From: Monosporascus cannonballus
Taxonomy: Eukaryota > Ascomycota > Sordariomycetes > Xylariales
Direction: 5' to 3'
Assembly: GCA_004154925.1 (NCBI GenBank)
Contig: QJNS01000103.1
Coordinates: 186,001 to 250,000, forward strand
Length of the DNA stretch: 64,000 nt
The notes under the pieces: generated by a model
Told to the model about the DNA's origin: nothing
The model's input: the letters and a program-made list of their open reading frames with translations, nothing else
The model's database searches: none
Part shown: positions 12,214 through 24,254 of the stretch, piece by piece
How positions within the stretch are numbered: the stretch's first letter is position 1
How the letters are laid out: each line of letters opens with the position of its first letter
Program-made: the position numbers and the translations under genes

Positions 12214-12836
12214 ATATCGGGGTTTGCTGTTATTTTTTCCTCTGGTACCTTTAATACGTTATGCGTATTGTCGATCGTTAATCTTGACTGCCATAACGAT
12301 ATAATGTGATAAGTAATTAGGCCGATTAAACTTAAAAAGCTTTTTCTGCATTTCTTTTTTCAGGCCGTCGAAAAATTTGACCATTAATAGTTTTTGTCCC
12401 TAACTTAGCTTTGTTACTAACTGAATTAACGTGCTGCCGTAATTGGATATTAATTCTTTTTATCGTAATTGCTAGATTTGCATTTCGTTTTTTATTTTTC
12501 GTTTATTATTTCGAAAACTTTGTTAATGCTTGCTCGAACTATTCGTAATTACTATATATTCGTATTATTTTTAGGTTTTGTTTTTTAATTAATAAGGTAA
12601 CGTATTGTTTTTTATTACGGATTCGAATTAAATGGCCGTATTTCCGGTAAGTCGTTTAATTGCGTATTTAATTCGTACAATAAACGTAACAAATCGAATA
12701 AGAAAATATCCAAAATATGTTCGGTATTAAATTAAAAACAATTATAATTTAATTAAGATTTTATCAAAAGATTCTGGTTTAGGAAATTTAAGGACTTTTT
12801 CTGAATTTTTGGTAAAGCTTAGTTGAATAACTTAGC

Positions 12837-13028
12837 TTATTCGAAAAGGTTTCCTAATCTCGGGAGCTTTTCTTTTTTTCTGAAGTTTTTCATAAGCGGC
12901 TTAAAGGGACGTCGTAAGATGATTATTGTTTTTTTAAGCTGGAAAATACGTTCTTTTATAATATCCAAACGTTGAAGAATTTCTTTGGGAAAAAGGTAAG
13001 GCTTTTCCTTTTCCTTTTCGAATTCCAT
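12837..13028 (-). pseudogene. family 2 gag N-terminal fragment, copy D
   Basis: A 63-codon minus-strand frame starting MEFEKEKEKPYLFPKEI lies about 120 bp inside the 5' LTR and upstream of the zinc knuckle, where Gag should begin. It is charged and helical in character. Copy E keeps only part of it, because copy C is inserted at the corresponding place (44278). No catalytic function is expected. Confidence 0.5.
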
Positions 13029-13148
13029 TCTAATGTCCGGGTAATTAAGGATCTAGTAAATAGGTTATTTAGACTGCTTGCTGGTAAACATAACGTTAAT
13101 CGATATTACTTAAAGTTTAATATTACTATTAAACAAAAACTTATAACG

Positions 13149-13501
13149 TATAATAAGCTAAAGGTTTAATTAATTATTAAACCTTAGTTATACGGGTTTA
13201 TATTAATAAAAATATCGTAAGAACCTAAATAAAAAATATCATAATCGTATTACGTTTCGTAATACCAAAAGTACCTTAAATAATGATGTTATATTACAAA
13301 CTAAGGTTATCTAGACAATGGAAATAATAAGCGTATATATCCTTTTCCTGCTTGCTGGATTATTACCAGTAAATTGATAATCCAGCTCACTGGTTCATTA
13401 CCGGTAAGTTCGTAATCCATCACGTGACCTGCCTTACCACGCACTTATGGTTGGGTCATGTCAGACCGTTTCTGGAGACCGTGGCTCGTTGGGTCATGAC
13501 A
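13149..13501 (-). repeat. 5' LTR of family 2 copy D (about 353 bp)
   Basis: It aligns with the copy E LTRs over the first 180 bp (GGAAATAATAAGCGTAT near 13319) and again around CCATCACGTGAC near 13418. The segment between differs: it contains imperfect inverted repeats around GGATTATTACCAG. In element orientation it would begin TGTCATGACCC, with its plus-strand end at 13501. The outer boundary is inferred, since the partner LTR is outside the window. Confidence 0.6.
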
Positions 13502-16500
13502 GGTTATATAAAGATAATCAGTTCTTTGCAAACAAGCTTACTTTTTCCCATTTCGTACGTATTTTACGTTAATACCTTTTTGGAATTATTTCTCCTGCTT
13601 GGCCGGTAATTAAATTATTTTACTTAGGTCTTTATTTTTTTTATATATAAATTAAATAGTTGTCGTTTTAATTAGATATTTTTACTTAATAAAATAACTT
13701 TTATAATTTTTTTATAATATATAGAAAATCGTCTTTTAGGTTTTTGATATTACCTGAAAAGGTGACCTTTTTATTAAATTATATATTTCGAATAATAATA
13801 ACCTTATTAATTAATAAGTTCTAAATTTGGTAAATATTCCTAAATCGGTAACCGACGAAATAGGAAATTTACGTTTTAAAATTTAGTTTTTTAAAATCCT
13901 TTTTATAGCGGTAATTATTATAACATAAGCTATACAGCCGTATGTTCGTAAATGAGTTTTTTAAGATTTTCGATTAAATATTATAACGCTATTTTTATAT
14001 ACCAGGTAAATATAATAAATCTCGTAAAGGCTTTGTTAAAAAATACGTATTTAGAGATATGGTTATATAGGTATATTGTCGCTTTAAAAATATATATAAT
14101 TAGGAACAAAAGTAACTTAGCGTTATTTTGTATCGCAATTATTTTTTCCTTAATTATATCGCCTAAACGTTTTGCATCTCCGTTTTGAACCCAAATATAT
14201 AATATTAAAAGTTTAAATCTGATATTAAAAAAAAACTAGAACATATTTCGCAATTAATAGTTTTTTAGGATTTCGTTATCGTATTCGATTACCTATAAAA
14301 GGACGTTATGGGGGTTCTTTAGAACTTTTAGAAAATATCGAAACGATTTAATTAATATATTTTGCTTTCGACTTTTAAGGTAAATATCATAAATAAAACT
14401 TAAATATTTATCGGTGGCAAATATAATAAATCTATATTTTTCACAGCTTTTCTAAAAATTTATAAAATTGATGATAATTTTTTGTCTTAATCGAGACCTT
14501 TTTTTTTAATTTGTGACATATTAGCCTTTAAGCCTTTAGCTTACCATATATTTGGTATTTAATTATTATAAAACCTTTTAAGCAAATTCCTTTTATATGG
14601 GATTATAACTAAATAATTATTTCGGATGCTAAGTATTTTAATTTTAAGAACCGTATAATACCGTTATCGATGTATAATAATTTCGTTATTTACGAATTAA
14701 GGTTCTATTTATAAATTATTAAAATTATATAAATAATTATTGCATTAATATTTTCGATAACTAATTAATTAAATTTATTTATTAATGGAATAATTATTTG
14801 ATTATATTTATGTCGAATAAAATTATTAATCTTTCAATTATCTTATTAATAACTTTTTTTCCGGAATTACCGGAAACATACAAGATTGTAAATAAAATTT
14901 TCGCAATATATTACGTCGTATAAACCTAATATATTCGTACCATTAAAGCTTCAAAAAACTGTATTAATTTTTCCGTATTTTTTAGTGGGAACGAAATTAT
15001 TACTTGCATATACTTTATTATTTTGTACCGTAAGTTTAAAATTCAAAAATGTATTAATTAAATTAAAATATATATATTATAAACTTTAAGCCCGAAATAA
15101 TTAAATTCTTTAAGGGATAAAATATGGTACTTATGATGTTATGTTAATCAATAATTAAAAAATATGCTAATATTTATTACATTTCTTTTGAAAATTAATT
15201 TATTTTTTATATAATAAGTTTTTTCATAGTTTTCGATAGGCGGTCGATTTTTTTTCTTTAAAATTTAATGGGCGGAAATTCGTTTTTGAATATATATTAT
15301 TACTTTATCTTTGAAACGGAAGTTTTCTAGGGTTTTCGAAAAAAAATATAATAGCAATTAAATAATATATAGTAATTAATTAAGTACGTTTTGTAACGAG
15401 TATTTTATAGGTTTAATTCCTAACGTTTTCGCTTATTACCGTTCCGGTCCGTATAAGAACTTTTACGATTATCTCGTTTCGGCCTACGGCTTAAAGTTGT
15501 TCTTCGCAATTAAAAATTAATACTTTTGGGATTTCTCTAATTAAAACCGTCCTAATTAAAAGAATTTGTAAATATCCCGTAAAAGGTTAAAAACGTTATT
15601 TTAATATTTCGTAATATAAATATATGATAAGCTATAACCTAATGAATTTAGAAAATTAACTGCCATTTTTTAGAAATTAATTATACTGGTATCGATTTTA
15701 ACCTTTCTTATTTTCTGGAAAGTAATAATTTATATCCTAATTATAAGAACTAATATTATATATACATTATTAATTTATATAATTATTATTTTTAAATTAT
15801 AATTTTTAGTTATTTTATAATTTATTCGTTTAATTTTTTGCCAGATTTCGAGATTTATTTTAACGCTTCGCGATATTTTGATTAAGTATTAATTAGGAAT
15901 TTGTTATCAGATATTTTACCAAATTCGCCCAAATTAACGTATTATTTTCGTAAGCTTTTTCCTAAAAAAAGATAATTTCTTTAATCGCTGAAAATATCAA
16001 TTCTAGGATTTATTTCGTAAGGTTGTTAATATTTTTACGGAAAGTATCGTATTTCCGATTTTTATAAGTATATACTGTAAAATCCTAATTTTAGGTTGGT
16101 TTATTTTCGGTCGATATCTTAAAGATATTCGTTAGATAACTGATATAATTAATTTTTCCGATAACCTTTCCGGAAGATATAAATATAAACGAAAAACCGT
16201 TTGGGATATTAATTCGTATAGTATAACGGATTCGTCATTTTAAGTAAGAAATTATATTAGGTTTTATATGTTTAATAGGCTAGTAAATGTTTTAATCAGA
16301 ATCGATATAATTTCAAATATCGAACGCGTAAATTTTAAATTAAAATTCGCCTTTGAAACGATCTTAATTCTTAAATTCCTTATAAATAACGAAGAACGTT
16401 AACAGTACGGTTATTATTATTATTATTGGTATATTTCGATAAATTACAACTGATATATAACTTATATCGTTTTAAGAATAAGTAATTAATTAATATATAC

Positions 16501-16570
16501 CTTAATAAAGCGAATAAAACTTTTAATTATTAGATATAAAGAATATCAGTTATATATATATTAATAATTA
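13502..16570 (-). mobile_element. Ty1/copia retrotransposon relic (partial, RIP-mutated)
   Basis: The minus strand carries the end of a copia-type integrase: HLRTYGC-like sequence around 13915-13955 (reads LRTYGCIAYV), then GYRFRNIYQI at about 13826-13855 and NKVIIIR just after. These match the conserved block joining integrase to reverse transcriptase in copia pol. The reverse transcriptase should lie to the left but is cut off by copy D. The stretch to the right, up to about 16570, would hold the integrase core, protease and gag, but is too degraded to assign residue by residue. 13502-13610 is richer in GC and may be a separate fragment. Confidence 0.6.
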
Positions 16571-16618
16571 GTTACAGGTACTTTAGAACGCGCACTCCAC
16601 TTTAAGGTAATCTAGTCC

Positions 16619-16677
16619 CGGAACATATATGTTCCGATCAAAGGGAATCTTCCGTATATGGGGTGCTAGAGCACCCC
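16619..16677. repeat. two short perfect palindromes
   Basis: CGGAACATATATGTTCCG at 16619-16636 is an 18-bp perfect palindrome. At 16660-16677 GGGGTGCT and AGCACCCC form an 8-bp stem with a 2-nt loop. Both lie near the left end of the GC-richer fragment and could be structural ends or protein sites of that element; I cannot assign a role. Confidence 0.5.
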
Positions 16678-17122
16678 CTGCTAGCCGACATTTATCCTCC
16701 CTTACTGTAAAAGCCGCCAGTCCTCGGTCACCGCCGAAGGCCTCGGAACGTACAGTCCGAAGGCGATATGGATCGTATAAACGGTATGGGAAACATACAT
16801 GAGCACGAAAAGGATACATCGGACATCATTCCTACTTCTGCTGGTGTGAGCAACGTGATAAATGGTCAGAGCGGCTCCGTGTCAGTCACGGACGCGCCGA
16901 CGCGACCTAGCACCTTTAATCAGCCGCAGCGGGGTGGCGAGGTCGCGAACAATATGACAGTGAACATTGGCCACTACGGTGGAGAGAATGACTCTGGTTA
17001 CAGCACAGCAAGAAGGTGCTGATGCGGGTGGGTTGAAAAACTTCGCCTGTGCGGAATCTGAGTCCCGGGTGGTTTGGGGGATCTGTAACCGCATGTGCGG
17101 GTTCACGTACGAGGTAGGGTTT

Positions 17123-17160
17123 GCAATGGGTACCCAATGGGTACCCAATGGGTACCCACG
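17123..17160. repeat. three tandem copies of an 11-bp unit
   Basis: The unit CAATGGGTACC followed by C recurs three times in a row, just inside the hAT-like terminus. Subterminal short repeats are typical of hAT transposase binding regions; here that is inference. Confidence 0.6.
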
Positions 17161-17177
17161 GACTACCCACGCCCGTG

Positions 17178-18777
17178 GGTGGGAAACCGTAATTAATCTT
17201 GGCATTTTTTTAAGAAATACCTATAATTACTTACATACAAAATAACTACTTGGGGGTACCTATTAGGTAAAAATTATAATAATAGTAAAATATGACGAAC
17301 TAAACTTTTAATCTACTTTAAGTATAAAATGATTTTTAAATATATATTAATTTACGCATTAATCGCTTTATTATATAATATGAGCAAAATTAAGTTAAAA
17401 TTACTTAATTTCATTTAATTTTCTAATTTATTATAGATGATAAAAGAAAGAAATATACGTTTAAAAAGTTTATTTATAAATATTCTAAACATAATAGAAA
17501 ATAATATGAAAATATATATTAATATTATGGTTAATTTTAGTTTTTCTTTAATAATTGAACAAAACGTTGTTCTTTGAATTGTTACGTTATTGTATTATAT
17601 TAAAATTTAGCGTAGCCCAGAAAATCAAATAATTAAAATTTACGAAATTTATGAATATTATAGTCGAAAGTCTTTTATTAATATTTTAATAACAGTATAT
17701 TAAAAATAAAAATATTAATATATTTATAAATAATTAATTAGTTAACTAATCCGAATTTGTAAAACTGAAGGAATAAGTTAAATTTATTTATTATTCGAAA
17801 AGATACGGTTTTATAAAATATTTTATAGAAAAATTAAACTTTAGTAAAATTCATTAAATATATTTGCCTTACCCGTTATTTAAAAATAAATATTAATAAG
17901 ATTCTAAAAGATAATAAGAAATACACATAATTTAAACGTGATTTGTTTTTTATAACTAAAGTTAAAAAATTTTTACCTTAATTTCGGATATTAAATTTTC
18001 ATTGTTTATACAATAAAACCATTAGTTAATTTAATAAGACAAAATTTATAAAACCTTTTAACAAACATTATTTTTAGAAATATAAAAATAATTTATTTAA
18101 TATTAAATATTAAATTAATATTAAATATATATATTATTTTATATATGAGTTATATTATACATCTTGGTTTAATAAAAATATTATTTTTATATTTTAATAA
18201 AAGCGGGATTCGTTTAATATATTTTTAATTGTATTGATAAACTTTCGGACAAAATAGTCAATCCATAGAAATACCGATTTAAAATATAAATTATTTTATT
18301 GTTATGATAACACTATAATAAAATAAAAAATTAAGCAAAAATAGTAATAAAATAATGATAATAAGAAAGTAATTTATCCGTAATTACTAACATAACGTTA
18401 AATTTAATTAAAATACCTATTAACAATTTAAATAACCTTTCAGCTATGATATATATAAATACATTTTTTTAAATATTAATTTATGTTTGAAATTTACAAA
18501 ACAAAAATAACGACACACTATATTATTATATTGTACGAAAAGAATATATTTATTTTGGAAACTCTTTTTAAAAAATATATTTATATTATCTATTAACAGG
18601 TATTTATAAAGTTTTAATATTTATTTTAAGTAATTTAAAAAATAAACAACTTAAATCTTTTATAGTCGATATTAACATATTAAAATATAATTTAAAATCA
18701 ATATTATAGTAAATTATAAACTATTTAAAATAACTAATATTAAAATTTATATGTTATTAAAAACGAAATTTATAATA
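17178..18777. other. AT-rich DNA without recognisable genes
   Basis: No open frame, domain or repeat boundary can be supported. Composition resembles very old RIP-mutated sequence. Confidence 0.6.
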
Positions 18778-20134
18778 CACTAATCGACCAAATGGACCCG
18801 TGCGCTCGGACAACCCCGCCTCAAAACCGCCACCCATATTCCACCCATTTATACCTTCTTAATCCAATAACATAATAACCACCATATGGATTTGGATAAA
18901 GCTGCTTCCGTTTTTGTCGCCGACCGTCGGCCTAATCAAGAATTTAATTCGGAAGCCCGGGTTTTCATGGTTGGAGCTGTAACTATAGGTGCAACCTAAA
19001 CCCGGGTAGCCGAAACCATGGAGACTGACCGTTAACGTATCGGAAAACAACTTTAACGCTTTATAATTTATAAAACGGTCCATAACCTATTACGGGGATA
19101 CCGTCGACACTTAATTTAAGGTCGCTTAATTTCGCATTTTTATTATTTAAGCCGGCGTTATCCTCGGAATCCGTACCGTAAGTTTAAAAACATAACGGGC
19201 ATAAATATTAATACATTAACGATAAAACGCCTTTTCCGTAAGTTCGCATTAAAAAAATAACGTATTGCAAAAAAGATTAACTTAACGGCTGCTAACATAT
19301 TTAAACGGTTACGTTTTGCCAAAAAAACCCTTAAATAAAGTAACTGGGGCACCTTTTATTAATACTTTATTTTAACAAATATTTTATACAAAATGTACCC
19401 GGCCGCCCGGGCCAATAAATATTTCGCTTATCATTAAAACATTATCAAAAAAACCTAATAAATTCGGAAAATTACGGGAAAGTTACGTTTTCTATTCATA
19501 ATTTAAGAGATAATATAATAACGGAAAGGCAAAAGCAATCTTTTTCCTATCGTCCTTTACGAAAAATATCCGGATTCGCTTAATAAAAAAAACAATTTCC
19601 CGGTATTATATCGAAATTTTCGAACAAAGACTCCTTTCTTTCTATGAATCTAATAATCCTTTTATCCAAAATAACGCTTTAATACATAAAGCTGCCGCCG
19701 TTAAGAAATAGTTCAAAAAATACAGTATTTAAGTATTTAAATAATTACCATATTCGCCCGATCTAAATCCAATCGAATATCTTTAATGCGTTTTAAAATA
19801 TAGAATTTACGAAATTAAGCTCGAATTCGAATATTTACTTAATAATAAAAAAACCCGTTACCGTACGTTCAAAATAATCTAAAACGTATGGTTATAATTT
19901 AATTTCCGCCTTATAATAAATCTTATTAAGTTATTCCCTAATAAATTAAAAGCCGTCCGTTACGCTTAAAAAAGGTATATACGATTTTAAAAATCGGTTT
20001 TAAGGTTTTAAAATAATGTATATAACTTTTTAATTAAATACGTTTTAATAAAAGATTAAATTCTTAAAGTTATAAATCTAATATAGGGGGAAGTAAATAA
20101 ATGGGGGCGTACGGATCCATTTGATCCACTGGTC
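18778..20134 (+). mobile_element. Tc1-type DNA transposon, complete but inactive (1357 bp)
   Basis: Both ends are preceded and followed by TA (18776-18777 and 20135-20136), the target duplication of Tc1/mariner elements. The terminal inverted repeats share CAAATGGA-C-CGT blocks: left CACTAATCGACCAAATGG, right (reversed) GACCAGTGGATCAAATGG. The plus strand encodes a degraded transposase in between. Length is typical for the superfamily. Heavy transitions inactivate it. Confidence 0.85.
19300..19950 (+). pseudogene. Tc1-type transposase, catalytic region (dead)
   Basis: This is the DDE transposase that would cut and paste the element. One plus-strand frame reads PFIQNNALIHKAAAVKK around 19658-19708 and SPDLNPIEYL at 19754-19783. 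The family pattern is QDNAP at the second catalytic Asp and DLNPIE at the third acidic residue. Here the Asp codon at 19670-19672 is AAT (Asn), while the Glu at 19775-19777 is kept, 34 residues later, giving a DD34E arrangement. Stops at former Trp codons interrupt the frame three times between these motifs. The N-terminal DNA-binding part is too eroded to place a start. Confidence 0.8.
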
Positions 20135-20136
20135 TA

Positions 20137-23100
20137 ACTTATTAACAATATCTATAATATTTTTATAAATTTTATTTTAAACATTAAATTCCGATTCGAG
20201 ATAATTTTTATTTTAACTCGTTTTATTACGGCACATAATAATTCGTAATACCTATAATGTATTTTTTACAGCTTTTTTTACTATGAGTTTGATAGAGAAA
20301 TTCTTTATTATATATTTACGTTTTCGTAATGTATTTATTATTTAAAAATACATTAAATAAATTTATAACATTTATTAGCAAGTTAATGGGTTGTTTCCAA
20401 CAACCAGAATTATATTAAATATAATACAATATCAAGTAATACCGATATTAATGCGTATTATATAGGAAATATTAGAGATTTCTATTTTAAATTGAAATTT
20501 ATAATTTAAAAAAGTAATTATTATTGATTTATAATACTTATAGGAAATTAATTATAAATATTCTATTACTTAATAAAAATACCTTAAATTTCTCTAATTA
20601 AACGAAAATCGTTTAAATAAATAATATTTTTGGTATGAATTGTACAAGAATTATTTGTAATAAAATGCGACATTAATTTATTTTCTGCCCTTTTTTATAA
20701 GATTGTGAATAAAAATCATATAATGTTAAACTTGTTTTCGGATTATATATTAAAAAAGCTTTCCTACATTGTAACGGTCAAACGTATAATAAAATTGACA
20801 AATTATATAATTTTTAAATCCGTTTCAGCTTTCACAAAATTATTGTATTGTAAATTTAAAATTATACTAATTACTGAATTACATGTAGAATATAAACTTT
20901 ATTTCATAATTTCAAACGCTAATATCGAAATTATATTGTAATTTCTTTTTTATATTTAATAACCGCAAATATTTCTTTTCCAGAATTTCTTTTATTTAAT
21001 ACGAATAATCAGCGGCGATTGTTAAACTACTGTGGTTATTTTTTATATTCTACTTATAATTAGCTGATATTAATAAAATAATTTAATTATCTTTGTTAAC
21101 TAAATTCTCGAAATGGAGGTTTTATTTCTAAAAAATAAAATTAATAATAATAATAATAATAATCAAGAGAAGTCTACAAAATACTTCAAGCAAATATTAA
21201 TACGAATAAATATAGTATTTTTATAATATTATTTAATCAGTAATACAATAAAAATATATTAATTTATTGAAAATATATTTAGGTGTATAGAATACCGCGA
21301 GATTAAGTGAAAATTATAATAAGTTTTCAAATATTATCAAGAAAATGTAAAGGAAAATAAAATATATATAGATACTTTGGATAATTGATAATTCCGTTAT
21401 AATATTTTGCATATATACCTTATTTAAACATTATTATTAAGTTTCTATCCGTAATATATTTTCATTTTAACATATTAATTTTTTATTTTGAAACTATTAA
21501 TTGTACAGCATTATACTTCGCTGGTAATATATAATATAAATAAAATATTGTCGCTTTTTTAAATTTCCTCATTAAATTATATTTAATGAAAAAAGTATAC
21601 CTCAGATTTTATCGAAATAATTGTTAAAACAAATTATATACAAAAACTATATAAAACTTTATATAATAAAAACAAAAGCAAAAGCGAAAATAAAAATAAA
21701 TCTAGATTTAAAACATAACGTAATATCGAAAATAAGAATAAATTTAAAATCAACTATATATTTGACGAGAAAAGTTACAAAGAAAAAACGCAAAACTTAA
21801 AACGAATTTATTTATAGTAAAAATGAAATTTTTAATAAATTAAATAAGAACAAATTATATAACGAATACTATAAAAAATTGAGTTTTTAATTTAATGAAA
21901 ATTTATATTACGGGTTTAAAATAACGCATAAAAATATTCGACATAGTTTTATAATTCGGTATTTTAATATATCTTATTTATGAAACCTTTAAAATTTTCA
22001 AAAAGAGTTATTGATAACAGTATAAAAGAGATATTGTTTCAAACGAAAATTTGTTTTTATTTAAACCTTTAACATTAATTAAGTTTAATTTTATGACGTA
22101 ATTTTAAAAATAAATTAATTCATGAAATACTTTTGATTTCATTTTAAAATCCGGATATATTCGAAGTATTATAAAAGTATTTTTAATATTAATTCATGAA
22201 ATTATTGTATAAATAATAAATTATACGAAACGAATATTAACTCAATATTAAATTATTATTTATTATATATTTTATTTTATATTAAACTCTATGATATGTG
22301 TTATATATCGTGTTAATAATTATACTAATTATCATACAATAATATTCATTTAACTGTGTTTAAAATTTAATTTAAAATATGTATTATATAAGTCAAGCAT
22401 AAATTAATTTGTATTTTGTTTTATTATTATTAAAGATTATTCTTTATTCCTTGAAGCGTATATACACTTTATTTATAATTTTTCAAATTTCCGTATATTT
22501 AAAAGTAACAACAAAATATATATATATAAACTTGTAGGATTGACGTTACAAATCTTTTTTAACGAAATGTATGTTTTAAGAACTACCGATATTTAAATTC
22601 TCTTTAATTTAATACAAATCTTCTGAATTATATATAGTTATTTTAATCGATAAACACTAAATATTCAAATGCTTTGTAATCAATATTTAGTTATATAAAA
22701 CTAGAGAAGTCAGGTATTTATATATTATATAAAGCAGTAAAAATTAAGGATTTTAAACAAAAATTCAATTTATAATAATCGAAACGGAAGCAAATTTTAG
22801 TATAAAGTACATTAGAAAACATTAAAACCACGGGCAAAAATAACAATAAAGAAAAAGGACAAATTATTGTTATTGTTTTTCGCATTCTTAATAGAATTTT
22901 TATAACTATCTTTTAAACATTTAAAAATTATAAATAATATAAATATTCAATGTTAAACTGATTTGGAAGTAAAACAAAGAAAAACAAAATTAACATAAAG
23001 CAAATCAAGTTAAATATAATTAATCGTGTCGTAATAAAAGTATATTAATTTGTATGAATTCGTTAATAATATTATATTTATGTTATATTAATCAATTCGT

Positions 23101-23966
23101 TATGTATTTTAATTGTATTAGTGAATGTTCATAATAATCGTAGTATTTATAAGTTCCGTTTTAAATTTGGTTGTTCAATATTTTAAAACTTTCCTAAATT
23201 ATTTTAAACATAAGAATTCGTTTAAATTCAATAATATATAGACTTTTACAAATTTGTACGTTAAAACCTACAATTAAAAATTATATATATTCCGAAAATA
23301 TAAATGTTTTTCAAATTAGGAATATTATTTAAAATATAATTAATTATTAAATGGATATTCAACACTCGTTTTTAAAAAATAAATTTCGTAAGGTCTTGAA
23401 AACTATAAATTATAAATATATTTTAATATATTTAAAAGTATAAGAAATTAAATAATTATTAATATTCTGTAATGTTCTATTAAAAGATTATTTGAAACGT
23501 TTAAAATTGCTGTAAAGTCATTAGATTTATATTAATAAATATTATCCAAACAATAAAACTTGTTTTATTTTTATTATATTTTTATACATTTTAGTAAACT
23601 CGAAAACCAAACCTTGATCGAACACACAAAAATTGTTTTTAAATTAAATATTTATAGCCCAGCTTTTCTCAATAAAACGACCTATTTTTTAAATATATTT
23701 ATGGATTTTATTGTGAAAATTATAAAAGTAACACAACTTAAGTACTTTATTAATAATATATTAATCGAAAGTTATTAGAAATGTTAATCTAGAATTTTTA
23801 ACCTTTTTACACAAAACTTTTATGTATTTATTCATATTATTTTATTTTTTGCGATAATATTTTTCTTCATGTTTAATAACGTATCTTTTCGAATTTATCC
23901 AATTTCGACAATAATTAATTTTGAACATAAATTGTTAATTATTACTTAAAAATACATGAATTATAT
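20137..23966. other. AT-rich DNA without recognisable genes
   Basis: Only chance frames occur, such as a 78-codon frame at 20705-20941 without domains. I see nothing that can be supported. Confidence 0.6.
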
Positions 23967-23971
23967 TGAAG

Positions 23972-24249
23972 TGAGGCGGGGTATTACGCCTATGATCAGT
24001 CTCAGCAAATCAGAAAACACGGTTCTTATATGTATATTAAGAGTTCTTTTTCGCTATGGGTTTAACTCCCAGGTATTAACCACGACCATCATCACTTAGC
24101 ATGTTTTTCTGCCACCTTAGTTATCGAGGTTTAACACCATTAATACAATCCGATTAAGTTCTTTTTCTCGACAATCCATTTCCATATCGTTATATAAATT
24201 GCTTCTCCGCACTGATTCAGACTTATTCTCCCATTACTCCAATTTACTA
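23972..24249. repeat. solo LTR, about 278 bp
   Basis: A less AT-rich block begins TGAGGCGGGGTATTACGCC and ends near CCAATTTACTA, consistent with TG...CA ends after a C-to-T change. The flanks are TGAAG (23967-23971) and TAAAG (24250-24254), a 5-bp target duplication differing by one G-to-A transition. No internal retroelement sequence adjoins it, so it is probably the product of LTR-LTR recombination. Its family is not present elsewhere in the window. Confidence 0.55.
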
Positions 24250-24254
24250 TAAAG

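Larger units (their letters stand above)
7519..13501 (-). mobile_element. RIP-mutated Ty3/gypsy chromovirus family 2, copy D
   Basis: A second gypsy family on the minus strand. In element order it has a 5' LTR (13149-13501), gag, reverse transcriptase, integrase and a chromodomain near 7650. Its 3' LTR is missing from the window because copy A-minus interrupts it at 7518/7519. It is collinear with the family 2 copy at 30553-51174 once the nested elements are removed. Its mutation load is lighter than family 1: the YFDD motif is intact. Confidence 0.8.
16577..17177 (-). mobile_element. GC-richer fragment with a hAT-like terminus
   Basis: This island differs sharply from its AT-rich surroundings. 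Its right end, read on the minus strand, begins CACGGGCGTGGGTAG and continues with GGGTACCCATT repeats and GCAAACCCTA. The plus strand at 26453 begins CAGGGGTGCGTGGGTAC and also reaches GCAAACCCTA. Shared termini starting CA-G-GGG suggest a hAT-like DNA transposon family. A 84-codon plus-strand frame at 16768-17022 (starts MDRINGMGNIHEHEK) has no recognisable domain. No clear 8-bp target duplication was found. Confidence 0.4.

Noticed and set aside
13502..13610. TATATAAAG at 13504-13512 as the promoter of a gene
   Set aside because: No coding region follows on the plus strand; the short GC-richer stretch more likely belongs to an LTR or transposon fragment.
16768..17022. 84-codon plus-strand frame in the GC-richer fragment as a gene
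   Set aside because: Frames of similar length overlap it on the other strand, no domain is visible, and it lies inside a probable transposon fragment.
20705..23778. AT-rich frames at 20705-20941 and 23560-23778
   Set aside because: Composition is dominated by Ile, Asn, Lys, Phe and Tyr, as expected for chance frames in AT-rich DNA.
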